From: Ensifer sp. LCM 4579
GTDB lineage: Bacteria; Pseudomonadota; Alphaproteobacteria; Rhizobiales; Rhizobiaceae
Direction: 5' to 3'
DNA length: 64,000 bases
Assembly (NCBI RefSeq): GCF_001854885.1
Contig: NZ_MDDV01000008.1
Span: 62,001-126,000 of the forward strand
Under the pieces are notes generated by a model, which worked only from the letters and a program-made list of their open reading frames with translations, was not told where the DNA came from and made no database searches. This document shows, piece after piece, positions 8,376 through 16,116 of this stretch; position 1 is the first letter of the stretch, and the number at the start of each line of letters is the position of its first letter. The translations under genes were made by a program, and so were the position numbers.

Positions 8376-9251
8376 TCAAGCATCGGCTCCTCCACGCGCA
8401 TCTGCGGCGCCGGGGGGGGTCAACCGCAATTCGCCCAGATAGACGCTCTCGCTTAGGACACAGTCGCGCCAGACGCTGCCATTTGCGTGGGAGACTTCGA
8501 CGCGATATGTGCTTCCGTCACCCGGCAAACCATCGAAACCGAAATCGCCGAAGTCGTTCGTCATGGCTCTCGCGAGACGCTTGCCTGCCTGGGAAAGGGT
8601 CACCTCCGCCCCTTGGATGCAATCGACCACCCCGGCCAGTTCGGCGCTGACGCTGCCGCCAATGAAGCATGTCTCCCACCTGTCCAGACCCCGGTACCAG
8701 ACGCGAGGTTTGGTCCCGAGATTGGGCTTGAGCACCTTGAGCCCTTCCGTCTCTGCTTTCTTCTCCATCACGGAGTCATCGAGTTTCACCGCCTCGAAGA
8801 CATCCGTCGGGCAGGACTGCTGACAGCGGGGCCGATCCCACCCCTGATCCAGCAGGTGAGCGTCGAAGAACCATGTTTGTGGTACCTGTTGCTCCTCGTT
8901 CCAGACGATTGCGCCATAGGGGCAGGAGCGGACAATGTCCTTGCGGCCACGCGATTTCACCGGATCGATGATGACAATGCCATCGTCGCGTTTGCGGATG
9001 GCGTCGCCGGCGCGGCGAATGCAGGGTGCGTCGTCGCAGTGATTGCACATCACCGGCAGATAGATAGTCTCCACCATGGGCGCGCTACCCTGCGTACGGC
9101 GCAGGATGCGGATGGGGCTATCGCCGGTGACAGCGGCCGGCGCCGAGTAGCCCGGGAAGTCGTTCCCGACATGTTCATCCCGGTTCGCGATGACGCAATT
9201 GTGGCAGTTCTCGCAGCGGCCGACGTTGATGATCAGGTTCCACTTGCTCAT
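8376..9251 (-). CDS. Transhydroxylase-type iron-sulfur subunit
   Basis: A 291-residue electron-transfer subunit. Ferredoxin-like cysteine groups are visible in CENCHNC, CNHCDDAPC, CPYGA and CQQSCPTDVF, enough for about three [4Fe-4S] clusters. From roughly residue 205 a beta-rich C-terminal domain (GVVDCIQGAEVTLSQAG onward) resembles the carboxypeptidase-regulatory/transthyretin-like barrel of the Pelobacter transhydroxylase beta subunit (AthS), as I recall it. The start at 9251 follows AGGAGG overlapping the large-subunit stop, with only 10 bp between the genes. It should pair with the molybdopterin subunit 9262-12264. No twin-arginine signal is seen, so the complex is probably cytoplasmic. 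Confidence 0.88.
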   Translation of the reverse strand: MSKWNLIINVGRCENCHNCVIANRDEHVGNDFPGYSAPAAVTGDSPIRILRRTQGSAPMVETIYLPVMCNHCDDAPCIRRAGDAIRKRDDGIVIIDPVKSRGRKDIVRSCPYGAIVWNEEQQVPQTWFFDAHLLDQGWDRPRCQQSCPTDVFEAVKLDDSVMEKKAETEGLKVLKPNLGTKPRVWYRGLDRWETCFIGGSVSAELAGVVDCIQGAEVTLSQAGKRLARAMTNDFGDFGFDGLPGDGSTYRVEVSHANGSVWRDCVLSESVYLGELRLTPPGAADARGGADA

Positions 9252-9261
9252 GGCTCTCCTC

Positions 9262-12200
9262 CTACGCTGCGCGGGCCATCTTGAAGGCCTCGGCGTTCCG
9301 CCACTTCTCGATTTGCACAAGGCAGGAATTTGGAGCCATGCTGCTGGTTCCGCGGGTCTGCGACCGGTCAGGGGTAAGGATGTTCAGGCAGCCGCCGACC
9401 TCGACGGTCTCTCCCGCAACGTCGACAAGCTCGAACTCGGCGCTGGCTTCATAGGACTTGACGACGCCTGGGGTCACCAGGGGCGAAATGTCGGCGGCGC
9501 AGATCACGGCGCCACGGTCGTTGAAGATTTTCACCAGGTCGCGATGGCGAATGCCCCGGGCGGCGGCATCGGCCGGATTGAGCCGCAACAGCCAAAAGCG
9601 ATGGCCGGCAACCAGGGCGCGATGGTCTTCCACCTGATTGACCGCGCTGTTCTTGCCATCCATGCTGGTGTGGAAACTGTAGCGGCTATGAGTGGCTATC
9701 ATCTGGAGCGGATAGCGCTCTGTCAGCTCGGTATTGCGCAGCCCTTCCCAGGAGGGGATGTAACGATTGACCGGTGGGCGGTCCGGATTGTCTGCCGTGT
9801 TCCGCTTGAGGGTCTCGGGCACGAATTCGAGTTTTCCGCTCGGGGTTTGCAGACCCATTCCGAACTCTTCGGCGTACTGGGATGGCATCGGAGCCGGTTC
9901 CGGAAGATCCTTGCGCCTTCCCTCGGCAAACCAGCGCATGTCGACGGGCTGGCGCAGTTCCGGCTTTTCCGGCGGCACGACGTAGTAGCCCTTGCGACAG
10001 AATTTTTTCCAGGAGATTTCGCCGGGCAGATCTGACGAATCGAACACGCGCTTGACCCAGTCGAGCTCGCTGCAGCCCTCGGTGAAGACAGCGCCCAGGC
10101 CCAGCCGGGTCAGGATGGCGGTGAATATGTCGTAGTCGGACTTCGATTCGCCCAAGGGCTCGATGCACTTATGCTGGAGGGTGATAACGCGATGATTGAC
10201 GACGTTGACGCCGTGATGGGCATAGCCGCCGGAGTTCGCCCATTCGCCGATGTCCCAGCGCTCAAGCGACGTGCAGGCCGGCAGGATGATATCGGCAAAC
10301 TGCGCCTCGCCCTCCATCCAGATCGACTGGTTTACCACGAACTCGATGCTCTCGTGCCGATAGGCATCCACCCAGCGTCCCGACCGGGTCACGGTGCTGA
10401 GCGACGAGCCGCCGTAGCGATAGATCATGTGTATCGGCGAGTAGCCCGGCATGGGATAGCTGAAAGGCGCGAACTGGGCCTCCTGGGCCATGCCGTCCCA
10501 GAGATAGCCGGTGGCGTGACCATCGATGATCGCGTCGGGCAGTTGCTGGCGCGGCACCATCTGCTTGACGGGATTCATCGTCAGGATGTGCGGCATGCGC
10601 TGGTAATTGTTGACCGCATTGCCGGTCCACGCCAGGTCGCCGGAAATCCCCCCGTCGGCATAGCCCGGAAAGTAAAAATGCAGGTCGTGCGGGACGCCGA
10701 TCTGGAGACCACCGAAATTGACGCCCGGTTTGCCCCAGCCCTGCATCGCCATCATCATGACCATGCAGCGCGCCCATTGCGCGCCGGTCGCGCCGCGGCC
10801 TGCGCCGCCGAAGCCGGTGCCGGTCATACCTACGGCAAGATAGACCTTCCTGCCGCCCCACTTGCGGGCGAGCGCACGCACGTCCCTGGCAGGGATGCCG
10901 GTCTCGGTCTCCTGCCATTCCGGCGTCTTGGGGATGCCATCGGTTTCGCCCAGCAGGTACGCCTTCCATTCGTCGAAACCGGTGGTGCGCCTGGCGACGT
11001 ACTCCTCGTCATAAAGGCCTTCCGTGACCCAGACATACATGATCGCCTGCGCCAGGGCCGCGTCGGTCTGTGGCCGAACGGGAAACCAGCGTCCGCCCAG
11101 CAACTGGGCTGTCGGATTGCAATGCGGGTCGATATGCACGAACTCGATGCCGAGTTCCTTCGCCCACAAACGACGCGTAGTGCCCTCGAACCCCGCATAG
11201 GCTCCATTGGTGCTTTCGGGGTCGCAGGACCAGAAGACGATCATCTCGGCTTCCTTGAGGCAATCCTCGACACCACCATAGCCTGCAGGCACGCCGACAC
11301 GCATCGAATTGCCGAAATGGTGCATGGCACCCCAATACCAGCCTTCCCAACTGTCCGGATTGGCCGCGACCCGGGTGAAGCCGATCAGGTTGGCGAACCG
11401 CATCAGCGAACTCAGGTAGTAGCCCACGTTTCCCCACTGGTGATGGGACGACATGGGGAAGGTGATGGAGCCAGGCCCGTGGACACGCTTCTGCCGGTTG
11501 ATCTCCTTGGCGACGATGTCCAGCGCCTCGTCCCAGCTGATTTGCGCATAGCCGGATTTTCCACGGTTCTGGGGATTGCGCTCGCCGTTTGGATCGAAAT
11601 CCACCCGCTTCATGGGGTAAAGGATGCGCTTGTCCGAGTAGACCAGAGATTTCATCGTCAGGGCGTGGGGGGCTACCAACGCGCGGCGGGGCGGGCTGAA
11701 CTTGCGCCCGCGGGCTTCGATCACCCAGGTGGACGGATCGCTGGCGTCGAACTCGATAGGGGTAACCCGCAGGATCCTGCCATCCTTGACGTATACGAAC
11801 AGGGGGCCGCCGTTGGTGCAGGTGGTGTAACGAAGGCTGCCGTCGGGCATCGGCGTGCCCATGGAGAGCCCCGCAGTTTCACTCATGTTGAGCGTCTGCG
11901 TGAACCAGACGACCAGATCATCCGGTCCCGTGGTCACGACTTTGAAGTTCTTGGCCGCGTGGATGATTTCCAACTGATCGCGATTGGGCATCAGGAGCTT
12001 CAAGGCCGTCGACGCGTCCTTGAAAGACATGGCCACTTCGGCCTCGGCCGCCGAGCCCGCACGGGAGCGGAACCGGCCGCCTCGGATTTCGACAATGCGT
12101 CCGATGCTGCCGTCCTGGAGACCTATCCAAGCGATGAGGTCGCGCTGTCTCAGCCGTTCGGCGAACGCCGGAACGCGGGAGGCGGTGAGGTTCATCACTT

Positions 12201-12264
12201 TTGGAAGGGCAAAGAGAATGGTTCTGAGAACCTGCCGGTGCATCTTCGGTTTGAGGGCCAACAT
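9262..12264 (-). CDS. Transhydroxylase-like molybdopterin oxidoreductase with SCP2-like N-terminus
   Basis: A 1000-residue DMSO-reductase-family large subunit. From about residue 147 it follows the pyrogallol-phloroglucinol transhydroxylase alpha subunit (AthL) closely: NGGPLFVYVKDGRI, DFDPNGERNP, SSHHQWGNVGY (His274), NPDSWEGWYWG (Asp304 and Ser305, the expected Mo-ligand position), WSCDPESTNGAYAGFE and GCLNILTPDR. It lacks the N-terminal [4Fe-4S] cysteine motif of many relatives, as AthL does. Residues ~30-125 are an extra domain resembling an SCP2 sterol-carrier fold. The family also includes resorcinol hydroxylase and catechol dehydroxylases, so the exact hydroxyl-transfer reaction is open. 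It is first in the operon, with the operator about 100 bp upstream. An ATG at residue 8 is an alternative start. Confidence 0.88.
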   Translation of the reverse strand: MLALKPKMHRQVLRTILFALPKVMNLTASRVPAFAERLRQRDLIAWIGLQDGSIGRIVEIRGGRFRSRAGSAAEAEVAMSFKDASTALKLLMPNRDQLEIIHAAKNFKVVTTGPDDLVVWFTQTLNMSETAGLSMGTPMPDGSLRYTTCTNGGPLFVYVKDGRILRVTPIEFDASDPSTWVIEARGRKFSPPRRALVAPHALTMKSLVYSDKRILYPMKRVDFDPNGERNPQNRGKSGYAQISWDEALDIVAKEINRQKRVHGPGSITFPMSSHHQWGNVGYYLSSLMRFANLIGFTRVAANPDSWEGWYWGAMHHFGNSMRVGVPAGYGGVEDCLKEAEMIVFWSCDPESTNGAYAGFEGTTRRLWAKELGIEFVHIDPHCNPTAQLLGGRWFPVRPQTDAALAQAIMYVWVTEGLYDEEYVARRTTGFDEWKAYLLGETDGIPKTPEWQETETGIPARDVRALARKWGGRKVYLAVGMTGTGFGGAGRGATGAQWARCMVMMMAMQGWGKPGVNFGGLQIGVPHDLHFYFPGYADGGISGDLAWTGNAVNNYQRMPHILTMNPVKQMVPRQQLPDAIIDGHATGYLWDGMAQEAQFAPFSYPMPGYSPIHMIYRYGGSSLSTVTRSGRWVDAYRHESIEFVVNQSIWMEGEAQFADIILPACTSLERWDIGEWANSGGYAHHGVNVVNHRVITLQHKCIEPLGESKSDYDIFTAILTRLGLGAVFTEGCSELDWVKRVFDSSDLPGEISWKKFCRKGYYVVPPEKPELRQPVDMRWFAEGRRKDLPEPAPMPSQYAEEFGMGLQTPSGKLEFVPETLKRNTADNPDRPPVNRYIPSWEGLRNTELTERYPLQMIATHSRYSFHTSMDGKNSAVNQVEDHRALVAGHRFWLLRLNPADAAARGIRHRDLVKIFNDRGAVICAADISPLVTPGVVKSYEASAEFELVDVAGETVEVGGCLNILTPDRSQTRGTSSMAPNSCLVQIEKWRNAEAFKMARAA

Positions 12265-12396
12265 GGTGTGCGCTCACCAGGTCCGAGCGTCCAGAAATTC
12301 TGGTCCTGTCGCGATTGCCCGCGCGGCTTGCTGTTTCACTGGCGTTTCCTCCCCATCAGCATGAATGACTGATAGGTCATAATGACGTTGAAGTCA
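12185..12396. repeat. Direct repeat, right-hand partner at 15729-15959
   Basis: The segment covering the first codons of the molybdopterin subunit and its upstream operator recurs near the monooxygenase. The 52 bases 12185-12236 and 15729-15780 differ at only four positions. The stretch between start codon and operator is more diverged but keeps short matching words. The 31-bp double palindrome at the far end is also shared. Both copies have the same orientation and bracket the SulP-PPK2 block. Only the left copy continues into a complete gene. Confidence 0.85.
12366..12396. promoter_or_regulatory. Double palindromic operator upstream of the transhydroxylase operon
   Basis: Two identical-format inverted repeats, TGAC-N6-GTCA, stand in tandem with three bases between them. 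They begin about 100 bp upstream of the large-subunit ATG. The same 31-bp arrangement occurs at 15929-15959 in front of the FAD monooxygenase. The layout suits cooperative binding of two dimers of a TetR- or MarR-type regulator. The TetR-like gene at 8003-8341 is a candidate, which is inference. Confidence 0.6.
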
Positions 12397-12814
12397 ATCA
12401 CGTGGAGGTTGAGCTGTGACCGGCAATTTTGAACGCCTGCGTTCAGATCTGAATTGTCTCCGTGAGGGGAGGATTCCATCGGTGGCGAAATGCCACTCGC
12501 TCGCTCGGTGGCTCTGCGTGTGGATGGATACGAACCGCTGGCACGGAAGCTTCTACCAAGCTGCCAGACAAGGCGCCGATACAGCGCCGCGCGTCTTTTC
12601 AGACGCGCAAAGTTCGCTGTAACTCTTTGATAAAAGCTGGGGCTCGCGGATGATGGGGTCGGCTCCGAGAGGGGCGAAACGACACTCCTCTCATGAGCGG
12701 GTATTACAACAGCCCGGAAAGCCTAGTGACAACTGGCTGGTCGACACCCCCAATAGGCCGGAGCGGAATTCGCGATGCGGCGACTGCCTTATCGTAACGC
12801 GCTTCCAGTCGATC
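12397..12814. other. Non-coding stretch between operon promoter and PPK2
   Basis: No reading frame here shows recognisable similarity or a convincing start with a ribosome-binding site. The only structure I can support is the palindromic repeat at 12581-12630. The segment separates the transhydroxylase promoter from the 3' end of the PPK2 gene. Confidence 0.5.
12581..12630. repeat. Palindromic intergenic repeat, copy 1
   Basis: A nested hairpin: outer arms ACAGCG/CGCTGT and inner perfect arms GCGCGTCT/AGACGCGC around a TTTC loop, followed by a CTTTGA-type tail. Related copies are at 37731-37775 and 61749-61799. All three are intergenic. I recall similar short palindromes scattered in Sinorhizobium genomes, but this was not checked. 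Confidence 0.75.
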
Positions 12815-13651
12815 TCAATGACCCAGACCGACTATCGGCACCATGTTTCGGACCGTGGTATCCGCGACGTAGTCGTCCGGGCGTTTCTGGCGCTTTCCGA
12901 GCTTCGGGGCGTCGAATTTGATCCGTTCGTAGGGGATCGATTTCAGGATGTGGGTGATGCAGCTGATGCGCGCCGCTTTCTTGTCGTTCGAGGCAACGAT
13001 CCACCAGGGCGCGTGCAGCGTGTCGCTCGCCCGGATCATCTCATCGTAGGCTCGAGTATAGTCCCACCAGCGCCGATAGCTCTCGATATCCATCGGGCTC
13101 AGCTTCCACTGGCGGAGTGGATCGTCGATCCGCTGGCGGAACCGCCGCTCCTGCTCGTCGTCGCTGACGTCGAGGAAATACTTGAGTATCTGTACTCCAC
13201 CCTCGATGATGGCGGCCTCGCAACGGGGGATGAGTTCTAGGAAGCGCCGTGCCTCTTGCTCAGAGCAAAACCCCATGACGCGCTCGACTCCGGACCGGTT
13301 GTACCACGAGCGGTCGAAGATGACGACCTCTCCGGCGGCCGGGAGTTGCGCGATATAACGCTGCATGTATAGCTGAGACTTCTCGCGGTCGCTCGGGGCT
13401 GGCAGCGCCACCACTCGGAAGACGCGCGGGCTGACCCGCTCCGTGAGACGCTTGATAACGCCCCCTTTGCCGGCGGCGTCACGGCCCTCGAAAATGATGA
13501 CGATCCGGGCTCCCGTCGCTGTCACCCAGGCCTGCAGGTGGGCGATCTCCACCTGCAGTCGGGCGATCTCCTTCTCGTAGGCGCGGTTGCGCTCCTTCTT
13601 GGTCGCTTGCGCATCGGTCTCGCGGACGGCGTCTTCGGTCTTCTTGCCCAC
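12815..13651 (-). CDS. ppk2: Polyphosphate kinase 2 family protein
   Basis: A 278-residue PPK2 protein. The Walker A region is FEGRDAAGKGGVIKRLTE, and the PPK2 signatures DRSWYNRSGVERVMGFC and a second basic lid segment (DPLRQWKLSPMD) follow. The enzyme moves phosphate between polyphosphate and nucleoside di- or monophosphates in the cytoplasm. The N-terminus is a charged helix rich in Lys and Glu. It lies 28 bp after the SulP gene and is probably co-transcribed with it. Both are interposed between parts of the aromatic cluster and have no obvious role in it. Confidence 0.93.
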   Translation of the reverse strand: MGKKTEDAVRETDAQATKKERNRAYEKEIARLQVEIAHLQAWVTATGARIVIIFEGRDAAGKGGVIKRLTERVSPRVFRVVALPAPSDREKSQLYMQRYIAQLPAAGEVVIFDRSWYNRSGVERVMGFCSEQEARRFLELIPRCEAAIIEGGVQILKYFLDVSDDEQERRFRQRIDDPLRQWKLSPMDIESYRRWWDYTRAYDEMIRASDTLHAPWWIVASNDKKAARISCITHILKSIPYERIKFDAPKLGKRQKRPDDYVADTTVRNMVPIVGLGH

Positions 13652-13679
13652 AATGTCCTCCCCTGGTTAGCGGAATTTT

Positions 13680-15392
13680 CTATGACGGTTCCGTGACGGA
13701 AAGGAAGCACTCCCGTGCCCGGAAGGCGCGCATGGCGTCGTCGAGGTCGTCGAAGACCATGGTGGCGCCAATCAGGTCGACCACGCCGGCACGTTCGAGC
13801 AACCCGAGGGCCTCGCTGTGAACCTCGGCTAGGCCAAGGGCGAGGCCGCGCGCGGCGAACTCCTCGGCCATCCGGGCAAGCATGGCGGCGCCGGTGCTGT
13901 CGACCTGGGCTATTGCGCTCGCGTTCAGTACGAACCACTCGGTGCCGGGCGGGAGCTCCGATGCGATCGCGCGCAGCCGTGCCTTTACGTTATCGCAGTT
14001 GAAGAACAGCAGGCTGCCTTCGATGATGCAGAGAGCAAGTCCTGGAACGGGGCGGGCCTCCGGCGAGCGATGCAGCTTGTAGAAGCCGTCGCGACCGGGG
14101 ATGCGGCCGAGCATGGCGTCACGTGGGTGTGCCGACTTGTAGAGCACGTAGACCAGTGTTGCCCCGACTGCGATGACGACCCCCTGCAGGACGCCGAAGC
14201 TAAGCGGCCCTGCCAACGCAATGAGCGCGAACAGGAACTCGGCGCGGCTAATGCGCATTATCTGCCGCAGCTCCCCGAAGTCGATCAGGCTGAGCGCCGC
14301 CGCCACCAGGATGGCGCCGAGTGCCGGAATCGGCAGGATGCGAAGGGCCGGCCCCAGGAACAGCAGCGCAGCCATGAGCGCCGCCGCCGCGACGATCGCG
14401 GCGATCTGGCTGCGCCCGCCGACGGTCAGGTTGACGGCGGTACGCGAATCAGAGGCGCTGACCGGAAACGAGCCGTAGAAGCCAGCAGCGATGTTGGCCG
14501 CACCGAACCCGGTCAGCTCGCGGTTTGGGTCGACCTCGTCGCCGCCGCGGTCGGCGAAGCTGCTGGCCGTAACGATGCCCGAGCCGTAACTGACAAGGAA
14601 GATAGCCGTGGCACCGAGCACGATCACATCGAACGGCACGCCGGAGTAGGCTGGCAGGGCGAGCTTGGGCAGACCGGCGGGAATGTCTCCGACCAGGGCG
14701 ATTCCGCGCGCTTCCAAATCGAGGACCGCCGATAGTACGGCCGCCAGCACGACCACGATCACGGGTCCTGGCACCGGCAGCTTGCGAACCCGGATCGCCT
14801 GAAGCACCAGGAGCATCGCCAAGCCGAGCGCGAGCGAAGGCCAGTGGATCAGACCGGCCTTGTCTATGACCTCGAGGATACCCAACAGCCCGCCCGCCTC
14901 GAGCTTCACGCCGGTGAGCCGCCCGATCTGGCCGAGGATGATCGAGAGCGAGATGCCAGCAAAGAATCCGGTCAGGATCGGCCGCGACAGGAAAGTCGCG
15001 ACCACGCCGAGCCGCAAAGCCCGGGCGATCAGGCAGAGCGCCCCCACGGCGATCGCGAGCAGCGCGGCCACGGCGACGCGGGAGGCGGTCACACCCGGCG
15101 TAGAGAAGATCGTCGCGAGCACCGCGGCGAGCACGGTCATCGTCGCCGCGTCCGGGCCGACAATGAGCTGTCGCGACGGGCCGAAGACAGCGTAGGCGAT
15201 GAGCGGCGCGATGCTGGCGTAGAGGCCGGTCTCGGGCGGCAGCCCGGCGATGGCCGGATAGGCAATGGCGCTCGGCAGCCCCACCGCGGCGATGGCGAGC
15301 CCCGCCGAGACGTCGCTTCGGATCCAGCTAGGCCGGTAGCCCCGCAGGCTTGCGAACACCGGAAGACGTTGCTCGCTATCGGAAGCCCTCAT
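13680..15392 (-). CDS. SulP-family anion transporter with STAS domain
   Basis: A 570-residue membrane protein. The SulP transport domain spans the first ~420 residues, with many hydrophobic helices and motifs such as VGLPSAIAYPAIAGLPPETG and GFFAGI. A C-terminal cytoplasmic STAS domain carries QVDSTGAAMLARMAEEF. Family members move sulfate, bicarbonate or other anions. The ATG at 15392 is preferred because the SulP N-terminus (LRGYRPSWIRSDVSAGL) begins soon after it and GGGGAAC lies just upstream; the frame stays open further upstream without similarity. It is followed after 28 bp by PPK2. Confidence 0.92.
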   Translation of the reverse strand: MRASDSEQRLPVFASLRGYRPSWIRSDVSAGLAIAAVGLPSAIAYPAIAGLPPETGLYASIAPLIAYAVFGPSRQLIVGPDAATMTVLAAVLATIFSTPGVTASRVAVAALLAIAVGALCLIARALRLGVVATFLSRPILTGFFAGISLSIILGQIGRLTGVKLEAGGLLGILEVIDKAGLIHWPSLALGLAMLLVLQAIRVRKLPVPGPVIVVVLAAVLSAVLDLEARGIALVGDIPAGLPKLALPAYSGVPFDVIVLGATAIFLVSYGSGIVTASSFADRGGDEVDPNRELTGFGAANIAAGFYGSFPVSASDSRTAVNLTVGGRSQIAAIVAAAALMAALLFLGPALRILPIPALGAILVAAALSLIDFGELRQIMRISRAEFLFALIALAGPLSFGVLQGVVIAVGATLVYVLYKSAHPRDAMLGRIPGRDGFYKLHRSPEARPVPGLALCIIEGSLLFFNCDNVKARLRAIASELPPGTEWFVLNASAIAQVDSTGAAMLARMAEEFAARGLALGLAEVHSEALGLLERAGVVDLIGATMVFDDLDDAMRAFRARECFLSVTEPS

Positions 15393-15728
15393 CCGCGTTC
15401 CCCGGTATTGCCTGCCGAGATCAGAGACTGGACCGGCAGGAGCCGCGCCTGAATATACAAGATCATCGCGTGCACCAGCCCGGCGGGCGATGGCGCGGAG
15501 TGCGATGTCGCGGAAGCCGCAGATTGCTTGGAAACGAGGTATCACGCCGAGTAGCGTCGTGATGCCAGCCGTGACACAGGCTCTATCGGCGCTCCCGTGT
15601 CACGAGGGGAACAATCCCTTTTTCGCGTGCTGCGGGTTGTTCTACGACATCCCACCCATCCTAGCCGCGCTGCATTGTCGAGACAAGAGACCGTCCTGGG
15701 GTTCAACTGACGGTAGATACCCGCATGT
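15393..15728. other. Upstream region of the SulP-PPK2 unit
   Basis: No gene recognised. A perfect 8-bp inverted repeat (CGTGACAC at 15570-15577, GTGTCACG at 15597-15604) lies about 180 bp upstream of the SulP start and could be a regulatory site. The rest shows no clear structure. Confidence 0.4.
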
Positions 15729-15811
15729 GTGAGGTTCATCACTTTTGGAGGGGCAAGGAGCACGGTTCTGAGAACCTGCCTGCTCATTCGGGGTCTTATC
15801 GCTGACATATC
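15729..15811 (-). pseudogene. Degraded copy of the molybdopterin-subunit N-terminus
   Basis: On the minus strand an ATG at about 15811 begins a frame encoding RPRMSRQVLRTVLLAPPKVM, matching KPKMHRQVLRTILFALPKVM at the start of the large subunit 9262-12264. Similarity ends after about 27 codons, and the downstream frame shows nothing recognisable. Upstream, the double palindrome 15929-15959 is also conserved. This is the stump of a second copy, divergent from the FAD monooxygenase gene. Confidence 0.8.
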
Positions 15812-15928
15812 ATGACGGTCCGCGAGTCCGGGCGGTGACTGGAAGCGGGGAAGAACCGACTTGGTCGCGACATCGCGCGAGGCTGGCAGCCGCATCTGTT
15901 GGTCATCCTCCAATCCATCTCTCACGGT

Positions 15929-15959
15929 TGACTGAATGGTCACAATGATCATACAGTCA
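15929..15959. promoter_or_regulatory. Double palindromic operator before the FAD monooxygenase
   Basis: TGAC-N6-GTCA, three bases, then TGAT-N6-GTCA: the same 31-bp format as 12366-12396 with one half-site changed. It lies about 160 bp upstream of the monooxygenase ATG and upstream of the degraded molybdopterin-subunit start on the other strand. Shared control of the two oxidative enzymes is the natural reading. Confidence 0.6.
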
Positions 15960-16116
15960 TTTCGAAAATTTGGAGAAGGGCCTCAAGGACCCGGTATCCG
16001 CGGGGTGAGGGCGTGATCAGGGCAGGCAGGCGACCGTGTCGCCACAGCCTGAGATCATCGTCGGAGGCTCCGGATACGGTTCGTCCGGCCAGGCCATCGG
16101 AGGAGGAGCCTGGAAA

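Noticed and set aside
8364-8386. Short palindrome TGACTGTCA near the end of the iron-sulfur subunit gene
   Set aside because: Its spacing differs from the TGAC-N6-GTCA operator, and it lies within coding sequence.
10171-12372. Very long open frame on the plus strand opposite the molybdopterin subunit
   Set aside because: It has no recognisable domain, no ribosome-binding site and arises from GC-rich codon bias of the opposite gene.
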